DNA of 64,000 nt from Lepidostoma basale (taxonomy: Eukaryota; Arthropoda; Insecta; Trichoptera; Lepidostomatidae), in the NCBI GenBank assembly GCA_022606425.2, contig JAHDVF020000509.1, positions 682,001 through 746,000 of the forward strand. Reading direction: 5' to 3'. A model generated the notes under the pieces. It was given only the letters and a program-made list of their open reading frames with translations. It searched no databases and had not been told where the DNA came from. Shown here piece after piece: positions 8,672-19,080 of the stretch (position 1 is its first letter; each line of letters starts with the position of its first letter). A program made the position numbers and the translations under genes.

Positions 8672-11094
8672 CTGAAACATAAAATAAATAAAAGTTAACA
8701 CCGTAAAAATTGCAAAAAAACATATATTTTTTTATGAAATAGTTGTAATAAAAGTAATTTTGCATACATTTTTTGGAAATATTTATAATAAAAGTATTTT
8801 TACTAAGTAACATATTTTATTTTTAATTCTACAAAATTGAGACATTTTACATTTCTGGGTACTCTTATCGTTTTAATTTATTGATAAATGTTTTGAATAT
8901 TATTAAATGTTAAACGCTTTTTAATTGTCTGTCTATGAATGTGTCAATCGATATGATTAATCACAACTTTCTTTTATTTGTATTACACACCCCCAGTTAT
9001 TATAGAATGAATCATCGTTATTTTTTGTACACCAGAATATTGGTATCAAATCTAATGGATTGAAATCCCCGCCTTAAAACCATTCAATGCAGAGGAAATG
9101 GCTTTCCCGCCAATCTTCGGTGTAGGCATAACTATAATTCTTTCCGACCAGTCATTCCGTTCATATAATACGAAAAACATAACAAGCCTTTCAGCGATAG
9201 AGGAAATATCTCAAGAGTTTAATGGTTACCCCAATATTACTTGTAAAACCGTATGACAGGCCCTAAAACCCTTCCTCGGACAAGAGAATGCGCGGGAAAA
9301 AAAGAGAATCACTCCACATTGCGTAAGAGCATATTCCCTCTAGGCACGGCGGGATGTCGCGGTAATGTATGCTTAAAAAAAACGCATCACGCATACCGCG
9401 AATGTCGCTTTTTGTACTTGAATTTCCAAACAGAAATCAGAATTTTAGTTAAGTATCCCGTGCCGCGTCGCCAGGGCGTATTTTTTTGGAAATAGGCTCC
9501 AAGATTGGGAAAATAATACCGCCCGTAGAAATAAACCGGGCGGCATAAAACCCCCATTCGGCCGGGCCTATCTGGAGGGCTTACTATTGGAGACATAAAA
9601 ATATACGCCATAGAAATAACCAAAGGATTCCGCTGCCTCGCGCCACCCGCGGTAATAAAGGCTCAAATAGGCTAAATCAGTCGGAAAACAAGCCACACAG
9701 ATGGAGAATACACCAAAAAGAGTCGAGCCTTCGTACCCCCAAGCATTTTCATGTACGGGGTGTATCGAGGTCTTTTGGAATCCCGTAAAATTTAAAAAAA
9801 TAATAAGTACACACAGTTAAATAAACAAAAATGTTATCGGCGTACTTTAAATTGATTATGGCTATTGAATAGTATGAACCTTTTAGTTGACTACATTTTT
9901 CACAATACGAAAATAAATACGACAATACGAAACCGTACTGAAGTAATTTAATTAATGATTTGAGTCAAACTAAATTTGTTGATTCATTTTTAGTAGTTTA
10001 AGGGTGCGCCGTTTGCGCGGCATAATACGAAATATTAGAAATGAAAACATTTTTATGAAACCCTCGGGTAGCAAAATATTTGGGAGATGCGGCCGCGGGC
10101 GTGGGTCAGGCGCGCCTCCCATTAGCATAAGGTTCGGGTTGTTTAGTAGATCGTTAACATTGAGGATCGGCCGTAGACATTGCCTTATCAATATGGCATC
10201 CTCTTTAGGAACTTTATAGGCAGTTTCCTCCTAATCAGAGTTCTCCAGGTAAGAGGGAACCGGTAAAGATATCCGAGAGCCGTACAATCGGACTATTTGT
10301 ACGCAAGGCGAGAGGGATTCTTGAACGCTGGGGAACTTGGCCGGTATTTGGACGCATTAGACCGGATTAAAGGTGAGATAATCTCTTAGAAGTGTTGTTA
10401 CGTTATCGGTTCTAGGCTGTTTTCTTTCCTGGCGGTTACTGAAAAGAAAACATATTAGAGTTTGGAACTTTGACGAAAAATAAACTTGTTATCGAAATCT
10501 CATCTCGGATAGCGCTCTTCTACATACATTAATAAAGGTAGAACTGGGGACATTAGGGAAAAATTGGGAACATTTGAAAAAGGGCGTCACTAGGAGGAAA
10601 GCAATCGGAACTACTCGCTCGAGGCAATATCGGAAATACATCGTAAGCGAAACCGGCGAATACATATATCTTTTCTTGCAAGTTTTTTCCCCAATGTATA
10701 AGGGGGAAATTATTTGAAGGTCAAACTCTGAATTAAGATCGTATCTGCGTATTTTGTTCCACCGCAATATGTTACAAAGGAAACCCCTGCAGCGCAGCAG
10801 TATTATTTTGAAGTTATATTTTCTATCTTATATCGATATCTCCGCTATACAAAACGAATAATAAAACCCCTTATTTGAATACATTTTCTTGCAAAAGATA
10901 CGTCGGTTCTTACTTTGCTTACAGCGAATGTTTTTAAACTAATGTGATGAAATTTTAGCGTTGGGAAACCGAATGTTTGTAATAACTTACATGATTACTG
11001 AATTCTATTCCTTTTTGTGTCGTATCAGATTTCTCCGACGTTGGCCATCACTTTTGCATGACCTTTCTATCTTGCGCTGCCCGGAATAATTACT

Positions 11095-11485
11095 CTTTAT
11101 TCTTATATTCAACTACGAGTGACCCAAAGAGCCATGGAAAGAGCCATGTTATGAATAAGCCTAAGAGACAGAGTCAGAAACGATACGGTGAGAGAAAAAA
11201 CAAAGGTCACTGACATCATCCACCGGGTGGTGACTCTAAAATGGCAATGGGCGGGTCACGTAGCCAGAAGCTCAGATGAAAAGTGGACAAGAAGACTGCT
11301 GACTTGAAGACCGTGGACGACGAAGAGAAGTGCAGGGCGACCGCAACTAAGGTGGAAGGATGATCTAAACATACACGTCGGCATAACCTGGATGCAGTCT
11401 GCACAGGACAGAATGACATGGAAGCAAACGGAGGAGGCCTTTGTCCAGGAGTGGACGGGAATAGGCTGAGGAAGAAGAAGATTCT
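11095..11485 (+). pseudogene. Non-LTR retrotransposon C-terminal fragment with GAA tail
   Basis: Frame fragments read MERAMLXISLRDRVRNDTV, VTLKWQWAGHVARSSDEKW, LLTWRPW and RWKDDLNIHVGITWMQSAQ, ending AFVQEWTGIG and a stop. This is the usual C-terminal end of RTE/R1-like endonuclease-reverse transcriptases (LKWxWAGHVAR). A GAGGAAGAAGAAGATT tail follows the stop. At least one in-frame stop interrupts it. A related copy lies inverted at 42285-42575. Confidence 0.78.
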
Positions 11486-11559
11486 TATATTATATAGAAT
11501 ATTTTTTTTTTCAAAAATTTAAATGTTTAATTATCCTTCTGCTTATTTTTTTTTATTGA

Positions 11560-11800
11560 TCCTACAATGTAAACACATCCAACTTTCTCTCCATCTCTAT
11601 GATGGTCGACCTGGTGGACGACGGCCCTCTCGGGTTTCGTGAATTTCGATCTTGGGAATCCTCGCTAGATCCATCCTCTCGTTTTGATCCCTGTAGAATC
11701 GTTTTTCTACTCCATTTCTCTATGTCATTAATTTTACAGGATCTGCGAATTTTTTTGTTGGGTATTCTATCTCTAAGCATTCTACCCAGAATGTTTAGTT
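11560..11800 (-). pseudogene. Non-LTR retrotransposon C-terminal fragment
   Basis: Minus-strand pieces resemble the family seen at 36840-37085 and 45195-45480: ECLEIEYPTKKFADPVK, then RMDLARIPKIEIHETREG and RRPPGRPS. Frameshifts and a stop break it. It lies 34 bp from the host exon at 11834. Confidence 0.65.
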
Positions 11801-11833
11801 AATGTTTATAAAAACTTATGACGCATTACTCAC

Positions 11834-11932
11834 CCAGGGGTGTGTTGGCGGGGCGGTGGGGTTGGGGTGGTGAAGTTGGGTAGCGAAAGCCATCCGAAAT
11901 GCATTCCCTACTAACGCATTCAACTCCTCCGC
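11834..11932 (-). CDS. SH2 adaptor gene, exon with PTB/PID-like C-terminal helix
   Basis: 33 codons, phase 0 at both ends, with acceptor TTGTTCTAG and donor GTGAGT. The first 19 residues (AEELNALVGNAFRMAFATQ) form an amphipathic helix with the 'A..L...+G.AF..AF' pattern seen at the end of PTB/PID domains (for example in Shc, Dab and Fe65). A Pro/His-rich stretch follows. A PTB before a C-terminal SH2 would give an Shc-like or SH2D5-like domain order. The PTB identity rests on this one helix, so it is moderate; the exon itself is well supported by splice sites and phase. Upstream exons were not found. Confidence 0.65.
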
Positions 11933-11934
11933 CT

Positions 11935-12500
11935 AGAACAAACAACAACATTAAATTAATACAAGCAATTGTTCACGATAATCATCCACAAACATTTATA
12001 TTATTAATGTTAACTTGGTGATGATAAAAAAATATACTAGAAATGAATTCTTATTTTAAAAGTGACTAAAGAAAATCCATATCATAAGAATCAATAGATA
12101 TATACGATTATGTATTTTTTATTGATTTCTTTCTTTGTTTAATGTAACCTGTGTATGTAAGACTGTGGTTACCATATCGAAGTCGTAAAAATCAGAAACC
12201 GGTCATGCCTCACATAACAATATCAAATATGTTACAAAAAAATAACATAAAAACATCAGATTTTGCAAAATGTTGAATTTTGTATTTATTCTCTTTCATA
12301 TGTATACCATATACGAGTACCATATATCCACTTCTGTTTGTGATTTTTAAGAAAAGCTTGCTAACATAGATTTGTATATAAAGTGGATGGACTACGAGAA
12401 TTATCATATGTAAATCCAATATATTTCATAAAACAACATATTCTAATTGTAAAGTGTATTTTTTGTATTAAACGTATTTTAGAAAGAAAAATGTAAATGG
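11935..12500. other. AT-rich sequence upstream of the PTB-like exon
   Basis: Contains the polypyrimidine tract and branch region of the acceptor at 11933-11934 and otherwise AT-rich sequence without an exon or repeat that I recognise. Confidence 0.4.
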
Positions 12501-12650
12501 AGATATCCGTTTTAGAAGTATTATACAATATTTAATGGGAGTGACGAGTAACATCAATAATATAATAGTGCTCTAGCAAGGTGAAATGTATCACCCCTAA
12601 AAATATAATGTAATAAAAATAATTCAGACGTTTTTATCTATATTTTATAA
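12500..12650. repeat. Family A fold-back, decayed
   Basis: Left arm pieces (TTTTAGAAGTATTATACAAT, GGGAGTGACGAG) and right arm pieces (GCTCTAGCAAGGTGAAATGT, ATCACCCCTAAAAATATAAT, CAGACGTTTTTAT) follow the family A order. The mariner element begins directly after it. Confidence 0.6.
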
Positions 12651-12653
12651 AGA

Positions 12654-13910
12654 GTCATTCAATAAGGAGGGGTCGATGTTAAAATGAAATAAAACAAGCT
12701 GCGTATAAGGTATTAACAAAATTATTTTTATTTGAATGGCCCATGTATGCCATTATGTACAGAATATGACATCGTTCAAATGTCTGCCGCAGCTTCACAC
12801 GGTGGCACGGATCCGAGAAGTCCAATTTTCAATGACTCTGCCGTATAGATCCGGCTGAATTTGACCGGTGCCCTGGGTTATGTTGGATTTGAGGGCATCT
12901 GTCGATTGCGGCTTATTGGCATAGTCCTGCAATTGAGAAAACTCCACAAGAAAAAGTCTAGTGGGGTCAAATCGCACGATCTTGGTGCCCAATTCACGTC
13001 ACCTCCGCGAGAGATAACCATATCCTCAAATCGTTCATGCAGAATGTCCATCGTGACGATTGCTGTGTGGCACGTCCTGCTGGAACCACATATCGTCCAC
13101 TTCCATACCGTTCATATCGGGTCAAAATAAATCAATTACGAGTATCATCGATCTGTAGCGCTCTCCGTTGACGGTGATGGCCACACCAAAGTCGTTTTCG
13201 AAGAAGTACGGACCAATGACGCCGCCGGCCCAAAATCAGCACCAAACAGTAAATTTTTGTGGATGCATTGCTACCAGGTGAACCTCATATAGGTTGACAT
13301 TGTCATATATATGGCAATTTTGCTTATTAACATAGCCATTTATTAAAAAATGTGCCTCGTCGCTAAAGATGATATTACGGTAAAAATTGGGGTTCTCTTC
13401 CAAACGCTCCAAAGCCCAGTCAGCGAACAAACGGCGTCGTCTATGGTCATTAACTTCGAGTTTCTGGGTCAGTTGGATCTTGTACGGGTGCAGGCCTAAG
13501 TCCCGGCGCAAAATTCGCCAAGTTGAAGTCAAGGAAAGGCCGAGTTCTTATGCACGGTGAAGAATTAACTGCCTCAGGTTCTCCTGCACACTTTCACGGA
13601 CACCGGCAATGTTCTCGGCCGATCTGGCATTCCTTTCACGTATGGGTGTTAGCTGATGGTTTACCGAACCAGTCGTCTCGCATTTAGCCACCACGTCTGC
13701 CGTAAAATGGGTGCACGCGCGCAACGTTTGCAATAACGAAGACTCATTTTGATGATAAAGTTTAATCATTTGGACGTACTGCTCAATCGTGTAACTAACC
13801 ATAGTGATTTGGTATTAGTGACTGAATTATAAACAACAGATTTGACAAATGTCACAATAAAAACATAACCCGCATAGCCTGTGAACATCGACCCGTCCTT
13901 ATTATTCGTC
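12654..13910 (-). mobile_element. Tc1/mariner-superfamily transposon, decayed but with both ends
   Basis: Length is about 1.26 kb, normal for mariner elements. The two ends form an imperfect inverted repeat of about 27 bp sharing ATAAGGA, then G/C, then GGGTCGATGTT (left at 12660-12680, right at 13884-13905). The interior codes a broken transposase on the minus strand. SINE-1 sits just beyond the right end and family A just beyond the left end. No exact TA duplication could be confirmed at the borders. Confidence 0.85.
12795..13802 (-). pseudogene. Mariner-like transposase pseudogene
   Basis: The N-terminal part (13548-13802) starts MVSYTIEQYVQMIKLYHQNE, a helix-turn-helix region. The next part (13236-13532) has HRRRRLFADWALERL and IIFSDEAHFLINGYVNKQN, where the first catalytic Asp lies in SDEAHF. 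Further on, frame pieces read FQQD (second Asp) and RSCDLTPLDFFLW (third Asp), all typical of DD34D/DD37D-type transposases. The frame changes at about 13235 and 13545, and stops lie near the C terminus, so no active enzyme is expected. A functional protein would be roughly 340 residues. Confidence 0.85.
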
Positions 13911-13929
13911 ATCTTTTTTTTTTTTTTAA

Positions 13930-14142
13930 TGTATAACAGGTTGTTTGGACCCAATTACTGTATACAATTTATTTTTAGCTATTATATTGATTCTCGTGAC
14001 ATGTGATAGGTAGCCAATCTATAGCCATTTTATTGTCACGTGAATTCTACACCAGACCAAAGACAGTGTAACCACTGCCATCGCCGGGAACCCGGGACCT
14101 TCGGTATGGAAGTCAGAGCTCTTACCACTCTGCCACGAAGGT
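13930..14142 (-). repeat. tRNA-derived SINE, family SINE-1
   Basis: Good copy. On the minus strand: GACCTTCGTGGCAGAGTGGT, AAGAGCTCTGACTTCC, B box CGGGTTCCCGGCGATGGC, TTTGGTCTGGTGTAGAATTC, CTATCACATGTCACGAG, and the tail TAATTGGGTCCAAACAACC. Its tail end abuts the right terminus of the mariner element. Confidence 0.85.
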
Positions 14143-14760
14143 CGTCGAATCTTGTCTCCATCTACTGCTGAACGAATGCCTCTCCATCTTTACCCCGCAT
14201 CTTTCCTCTCGGTCTCTCGCCAGTGTTCTCCAGGCCCGTTCTATTGGATGACCTTTATTTTTAATGGAGTTTTACATCAAGACTAAATAAATATAATCAA
14301 TAAAAAAATATTGCTAAAACTTATTATGTAATATAATTTAATCATTTTACTCTATTTTAATATTTATGATGGATACTTTCAAAATAAAGGCTTTATCTAA
14401 TAAAAGATAAAATACCTTATTTCAAATTTTCCTCTCAGAAAACTTCGGTTCAAGTCTTTGTCGATCGATATTATTTAATCTGCCATTTAATAAATTGGCA
14501 CGGGCATAATGTGATTGCAAAATACCCAGGGCAATCATTATTTTTGATCGACAAGAGAAGGCGGGAAAGGAGCTTTGAACGAATTCCGCTAGGGTTTCAA
14601 TGAATTTCTCATTACTTGTTATTTGGCCTCAAACGTCAAAGTAATCCCACGTAATAAGAAAGCTTCAGCCAATTGGGTTTGTTCGTTTCATCATTTAATA
14701 AAAATATATTGATTGGCTGATACTGTATTATTCATAATAAGATCGAATATTGAGGACTGA
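14143..14760. other. Intergenic or intron sequence, one possible retroelement scrap
   Basis: 14145-14255 (CTACTGCTGAACGAATGCC, TCTCGGTCTCTCGCCAGTG) looks like the reverse strand of a non-LTR C-terminal end, but is too short to assign. The rest is AT-rich with nothing recognised. Confidence 0.35.
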
Positions 14761-15010
14761 TATAATATTTAACTTAAATGAAAACGTCTGTTTTCCAGAA
14801 GTTTTAGTATATGCCATGGGAGTTACATGTTTCGTCTTGCTAAGTTATTTTTAAATCTGCAAGAACATGTGTTAGCAAAGCGAAATATTTCTCTCCCATA
14901 AAATATAAAATAAGTTCTAGAAAAATTGTTTCACTCCCATAAAATATAAAATAAATTCAAGAAAACCAACGTTTGCATCAATATAAAATATTTAATATGG
15001 AGTTTCACAT
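14760..15010. repeat. Family A fold-back, with duplicated right arm segment
   Basis: The left arm (GAAAACGTCTGTTTTCCAGA, CATGTTTCGTCTTGC) and right arm (TTAGCAAAGCGAAATATTTC) are present, followed by TCTCCCATAAAATATAAAAT. The stretch ACTCCCATAAAATATAAAAT and the AAATTC/AAGTTC end are repeated once more (14930-14960), giving a local duplication. Confidence 0.7.
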
Positions 15011-16088
15011 AATTGTTTGAAACAATATATTATATAATACACCGATATAACGTATTTATTGTCTCTAAAGAAAAAAGGTGTTAAAATTCCTTATTAAATA
15101 TTTAATATTGATGTTATTTTGATTAAAAATATACATATTTTATGAAAGTGACATATTTCTCGTTGCTATTATCAAATACATAATTAAGCACGTATTATCA
15201 AATGTCCCTTCTATAAAATATATACTAATATACTTCATCAATATTAAATATCGATCTAAATGTTATTATTTTTAATCTGGTTCTGTATCCGGGTTTGACT
15301 TCTAATCCTTTCTGATATCCGGGTTCCGGTAGGTATATTCAATTTACAGCGTGCGACAACTTATTATATAGTGCGGTAAGTGATGTAGTTATAAAAAATC
15401 CAGCGAAAAGCGAAACAAAAGATCAAAGGTTTGTTCTTATTTTGAATTATTTGATTAGAATAACAATATTTGAGAACACGGAAAATGTTTCAAGAAAACT
15501 AATAGAATTGAAAAAGTGAAACGTGGAACAGATGTATCATGGATTGTGGATATAAATTTGAACGTTGGCGTGAGGTATAAAATATCACATTTATACTCGG
15601 ATATTGATCACATAGGAAAATTGTATTATCGCAGTCTTGTGCACACTTGTTTGTAATGTCTGTGGTAATATATGATATTTGTTACACAGCAGACATGAAA
15701 TAAAAAAAAAACGTTAAATGGTTTCAAGTAGCTACTCAACTTTATAGATTTAACTTAAGAGGAATCATAATTCCAAATTCATATCTAACTTTCATAAACC
15801 AAATTATTTTCATACTGGTTTTACTTGTAAATTTCTATCAGAATTTGTGACAATTTTTTTCTATTTATTCGAATCAATAGTTTTATCGTTAAAGGTCTCG
15901 CATTATTGATACCACAATGTGTTATACCAACAACTCTTTTACAACTAATTATTAACCCATATAGTGAGGCTGGCTGCATTTGCAGTCCAAAAAAATCAGA
16001 CTTCAGCATTTTACTTTTAGTTCTTTACTACTTAATAAAAGTGCTAACATTGTCAACCTGAGTTCGTGATCATTTTTTTTACTGCAAA
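15010..16088. other. AT-rich sequence, nothing recognised
   Basis: No open frame of note and no known repeat core. An open frame at 15821-16009 on the minus strand has no recognisable family features. Confidence 0.4.
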
Positions 16089-16235
16089 TGAAGCTAGCTA
16101 CTACATAATGTTTATTTTCATTATGCTTAATTGCTTATATTATTGTATATGTTATTGTGTATATTGTGTATGAAGCTAGCTACTACATAATGTTTATTTT
16201 CATTATGCTTAATTGCTTATATTATTGTGTATAGT
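16089..16235 (+). repeat. Two-copy tandem repeat, period 82
   Basis: TGAAGCTAGCTACTACATAA and the following 40 bases occur at 16089 and again at 16171 with almost no change, joined by a TATTGTGTA-rich spacer. High identity suggests a recent duplication. Confidence 0.85.
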
Positions 16236-16299
16236 TTCTTCCCCTATTGATTATCATGTTTACTATATAAATGAAATCTTTCTGTATTTATCTTTAGTT

Positions 16300-16440
16300 T
16301 ATTGTAACACCTGACGATGGTAACATCGATTACGAAAACAGCTGTGGCGACGATTTTATAAAATAATAAACTCAATTTTTAATATTAAAGCAGTCTTTTT
16401 AATTTAACAGTGAATAATGCCAAAACAATGGATTATCTAA
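16300..16440 (+). repeat. Fold-back family B arm with hammerhead-like core
   Basis: The core reads CTGACGA, T, GGTAACATCGATTACG, AAAACAGCTG (16311-16346). Box 1 fits CTGANGA, but the hairpin and box 2 are damaged (GAAAA). The family tail follows (TTTAACAGTGAATAATGCC, CAATGGATTATCTAAAAA). Confidence 0.6.
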
Positions 16441-17291
16441 AAATAAGATAATGGAATATTCTCTATGTGCGAGTTAAATAAAATTTACATTTAAAAGCAA
16501 CTATTATTAATTCATACATGTAAAACTTCCAAATGTTTAGTGCCTATGAAAAAATATGGCCTTATAGTGTATAGGAACATATCCAATGCCTTCCAAATTA
16601 TTGGTATTTCATTTTCGTTTGATAATAAATCATTACAATAATTTTGATAACTTTATAAAGAGCGAATAAATCATTATGTATTGTCAATTATCGCCTACAC
16701 GTAGTGATTAAAGCAAAAATAGTAATGTACCTCTCATCCTCCATAAAACATGAGATCTTAACAACAAGTAAAAGGCAGACAAGTGTTTATGCCAGAGAAT
16801 TAGTACACTCAGATATATAATACTTACTATTCAACAAAAACTTGTTAATTTAAAAAAATCAATTGACTAAGCGTAAGAATTCTCGAGGGTCTATGCCTAT
16901 ACAATAAGAAGTTGTAGAACTATTTCATTTACATATAACGTTTAAACGGAGAGAACGAATTCTAATAAATATGATACATAATCAATTGAAGGCTGGTTAT
17001 AATAAACGTATTAAGTGCTTTGAATATAAAACAAAGAAAATGCGAAAAAACTGCTTGTTGTAACATGTGTCATGTAGCACGGATGGGATATTTTGGGTGG
17101 AGTTGGAACTACACTATATTATTCAATCACATTGCATATTTGCACAGTTTTGGCGTTTATGTTTTACACCAATTGGGATTAAAAATCCTTTGTGACTTTT
17201 TTGATACTTGGTACCTTTATAATTACTGAACTTTGAAAAAGATACACCTACTTGTAAATATAAAATAGACGGCTTTACTGGTAGATTAGCA

Positions 17292-17645
17292 AAAGCTATG
17301 ATTGCCACACCGAAGGTCCCGGGTTCGATTCCCAGCGATGAGTGTGAAAAAAATATCTCACGCCATCTTTAGTCTGGTAGAATTCACGTGACAAAAAAAA
17401 AACAGCGACGGAATAGTTACCTATCACATGTCAATAGCATAAAAAATAATAGCTAAAAAAAATATCCAGTATTTAGGTTCAAGTATCTTGCTGTATACAA
17501 ATATGGAAAGCAACGGGAAACTACCATATTAAAAAGGCCCAATTGGAATCAGAAAAACCAGAAAGATACCTATCCCTAGTATTTAATCATTAATAAAATG
17601 TTAAATGATTTGTTAATTTTTTTACCGAATTCGATCAAAATCTAT
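17292..17645 (+). repeat. tRNA-derived SINE, family SINE-1, longest copy
   Basis: Holds the B box (GGGTTCGATTCC), CATCTTTAGTCTGGTAGAAT, CACGTGACAAAA, CTATCACATGTC, then the more distal tail: TATACAAATATGGAAAGCAA, CGGGAAACTACC and AAAAAGGCCCAATTGG. This shows the family extends past 300 bp; the same distal part is seen alone at 47440-47530 and in the copy at 59470-59745. Confidence 0.8.
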
Positions 17646-18244
17646 ATTAGATAATACACATTACTTGGAACTTGGAATTAAGTGCTTCGTGGGTTTTTTA
17701 TTTGAACTGTACCCAAGTACAGTAACACATTGTTGATTATGAAACGTCCTAATGGTATCGCGTTCGAGGGGGCGATAGTAATTAACATACAAAGTTACGA
17801 AAATGCAAAACGAGCATAACTCAACATCGTATTGTTTGCGTTAATATTATGCAATTTATTCATTACGTTAAAAGCATGTGGGGTGGATTTAAATGTTAAC
17901 AACACGAAAATATGCATATCTGGTCAGGATTCTAATTATTCATTATTATGCATTCATGTTCAAAACAAGTGTTCACGTTGGTACCTAAATTCACTTCTGT
18001 GCTTTCATACTGATGAAATCTTAGCCACGCTTTTCCAGTTTCTGCGTTTGAAATTTAAAAAAAATCATTCTTGACACTCGAATAAACAAAAAATAAATAA
18101 GATTATCAAGGAATGACAGATTTTATGGACAAAACCAATACAAATACGGTAGTAATGAAAAATTTTCGGACTCTAATATGTGTATAAGTATACAATGAAA
18201 TTAGTATGTAGATTTTCACCGTTGGTAGCATTATGCGTATAATT

Positions 18245-18450
18245 TTTGTGGTCTTAGGAAAATTCGTATAACTTGTCTTTCTGAACCGATGTTACGGAGA
18301 TCGTTGCAGTATCTATCTTCTGGATGGTAATGATCATAGTCATAGAGTGGTTATGACCCTACACCGTCAAAACCATCCTGAAGATGGAGACAGCAAGGAA
18401 TCTCCAAAAAGTCAGTTCAGAAAGACAAGTTACACGAGTTTTCGCTAGAT
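18245..18450. repeat. Fold-back repeat with degenerate hammerhead-like core
   Basis: The arms TCGTATAACTTGTCTTTCTG and CAGAAAGACAAGTTACACGA face each other. In the right arm CTGAAGA, T, GGAGA (loop) TCTCC, AAAAAGTC is the hammerhead layout with box 2 GAAA changed to AAAA. The left arm has a mirrored, more damaged version. No coding potential. Confidence 0.65.
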
Positions 18451-18534
18451 CTCAAAAAACATATTTATTGTTATTTATATTTATATTATTATTTTGTTGA
18501 CTTGCTTTTAACATCATTACAGCGAGAAGCCAAA

Positions 18535-18640
18535 TTGTTGATTATATTAAGTATTATGACATGTGATTGGTAGCTATTCTATCGCTATTATATTGTCACG
18601 TGAATTCTTTATCAGACCAGACAGTGTGAGAATCAGTGCA
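18535..18640 (-). repeat. SINE-1 fragment
   Basis: CATGTGATTGGTAGC, then TATTGTCACGTGAATTC and CAGACCAGACAGTGTGAG form the middle of SINE-1 read on the minus strand; the tRNA-like head is lost and a family A arm follows directly. Confidence 0.7.
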
Positions 18641-18644
18641 ACAA

Positions 18645-18785
18645 ATATATGTGATAACGCCTTAGCAAGGCGAAATATATCATTCCCATAAAATATAATG
18701 AACCATTTAAAAAACAGGCGTCTTCATTCTTATAAATTAAGTAATATGGAGTTTATCGTTGTTCAAGAAACAATAAATATGTAGA
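18645..18785 (+). repeat. Family A right arm
   Basis: ATGTGATAACGCCTTAGCAA, GGCGAAATATATCATTCCC, ATAAAATATAATGAACC, AAAACAGGCGTCTTCATTC, then the family's distal end TAATATGGAGTTTATC and TTGTTCAAGAAACAATAAAT. The distal end also occurs alone at 7845-7900 (minus), 26825-26875 and 35755-35800. Confidence 0.75.
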
Positions 18786-18825
18786 AACTACATCAAACAA
18801 ACATTATAATAAAATTATTGAATAG

Positions 18826-19080
18826 TCTATTGTTTTGGCCGGAACACTATGATACTTCAACATTATAAACTGTTAATTATAAAACTTTGTTTTTATGTAT
18901 CACTATTTTGTTTTTATTATTCGCGACAGCTGTTTTGTTGACCTATCAGGTGTTACAATAATGTGATGATGTCAACATGGGTTAACGAAACAACTGTCAC
19001 GAAAAATAAAAATAAAATTGTGATACATAAAAAAAAGGTTTTATAATTTAAGAGTTTATAAAGTTATTGATACATATTAT
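18826..19080. repeat. Fold-back family B palindrome
   Basis: The left arm (minus) reads ACACCTGATAGGTCAAC, AAAACAGCTGTCGCGAATAA; the right arm reads TGTGATGATGTCAACATGG, GTTAACGAAACAACTGTCAC. Both continue outward into AAATAAAAATAAA..TGTGATACATAAA. Each arm has one lesion in the hammerhead-like core (a deletion on the left, base changes on the right). Confidence 0.75.

Larger units (their letters stand above)
8672..11833 (-). other. Intron with GC-richer unique block and two non-LTR fragments
   Basis: A phase-0 intron of 3.2 kb. From about 9050 to 10800 the sequence is clearly richer in GC than the rest of the window and lacks the repeats that fill other introns. It contains GC-rich islands such as 10085-10125 and 9470-9570. 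Short open frames occur on both strands (9253-9495, 9387-9623, 9970-10219), but none matches a family I know, and the opposed overlapping frames argue against coding. Retroelement fragments occupy 11095-11485 and 11560-11800. Confidence 0.5.

Noticed and set aside
9253..10219. Several open frames on both strands in the GC-richer intron block
   Set aside because: They overlap on opposite strands, match no family and have no splice partners; GC richness alone lengthens open frames.
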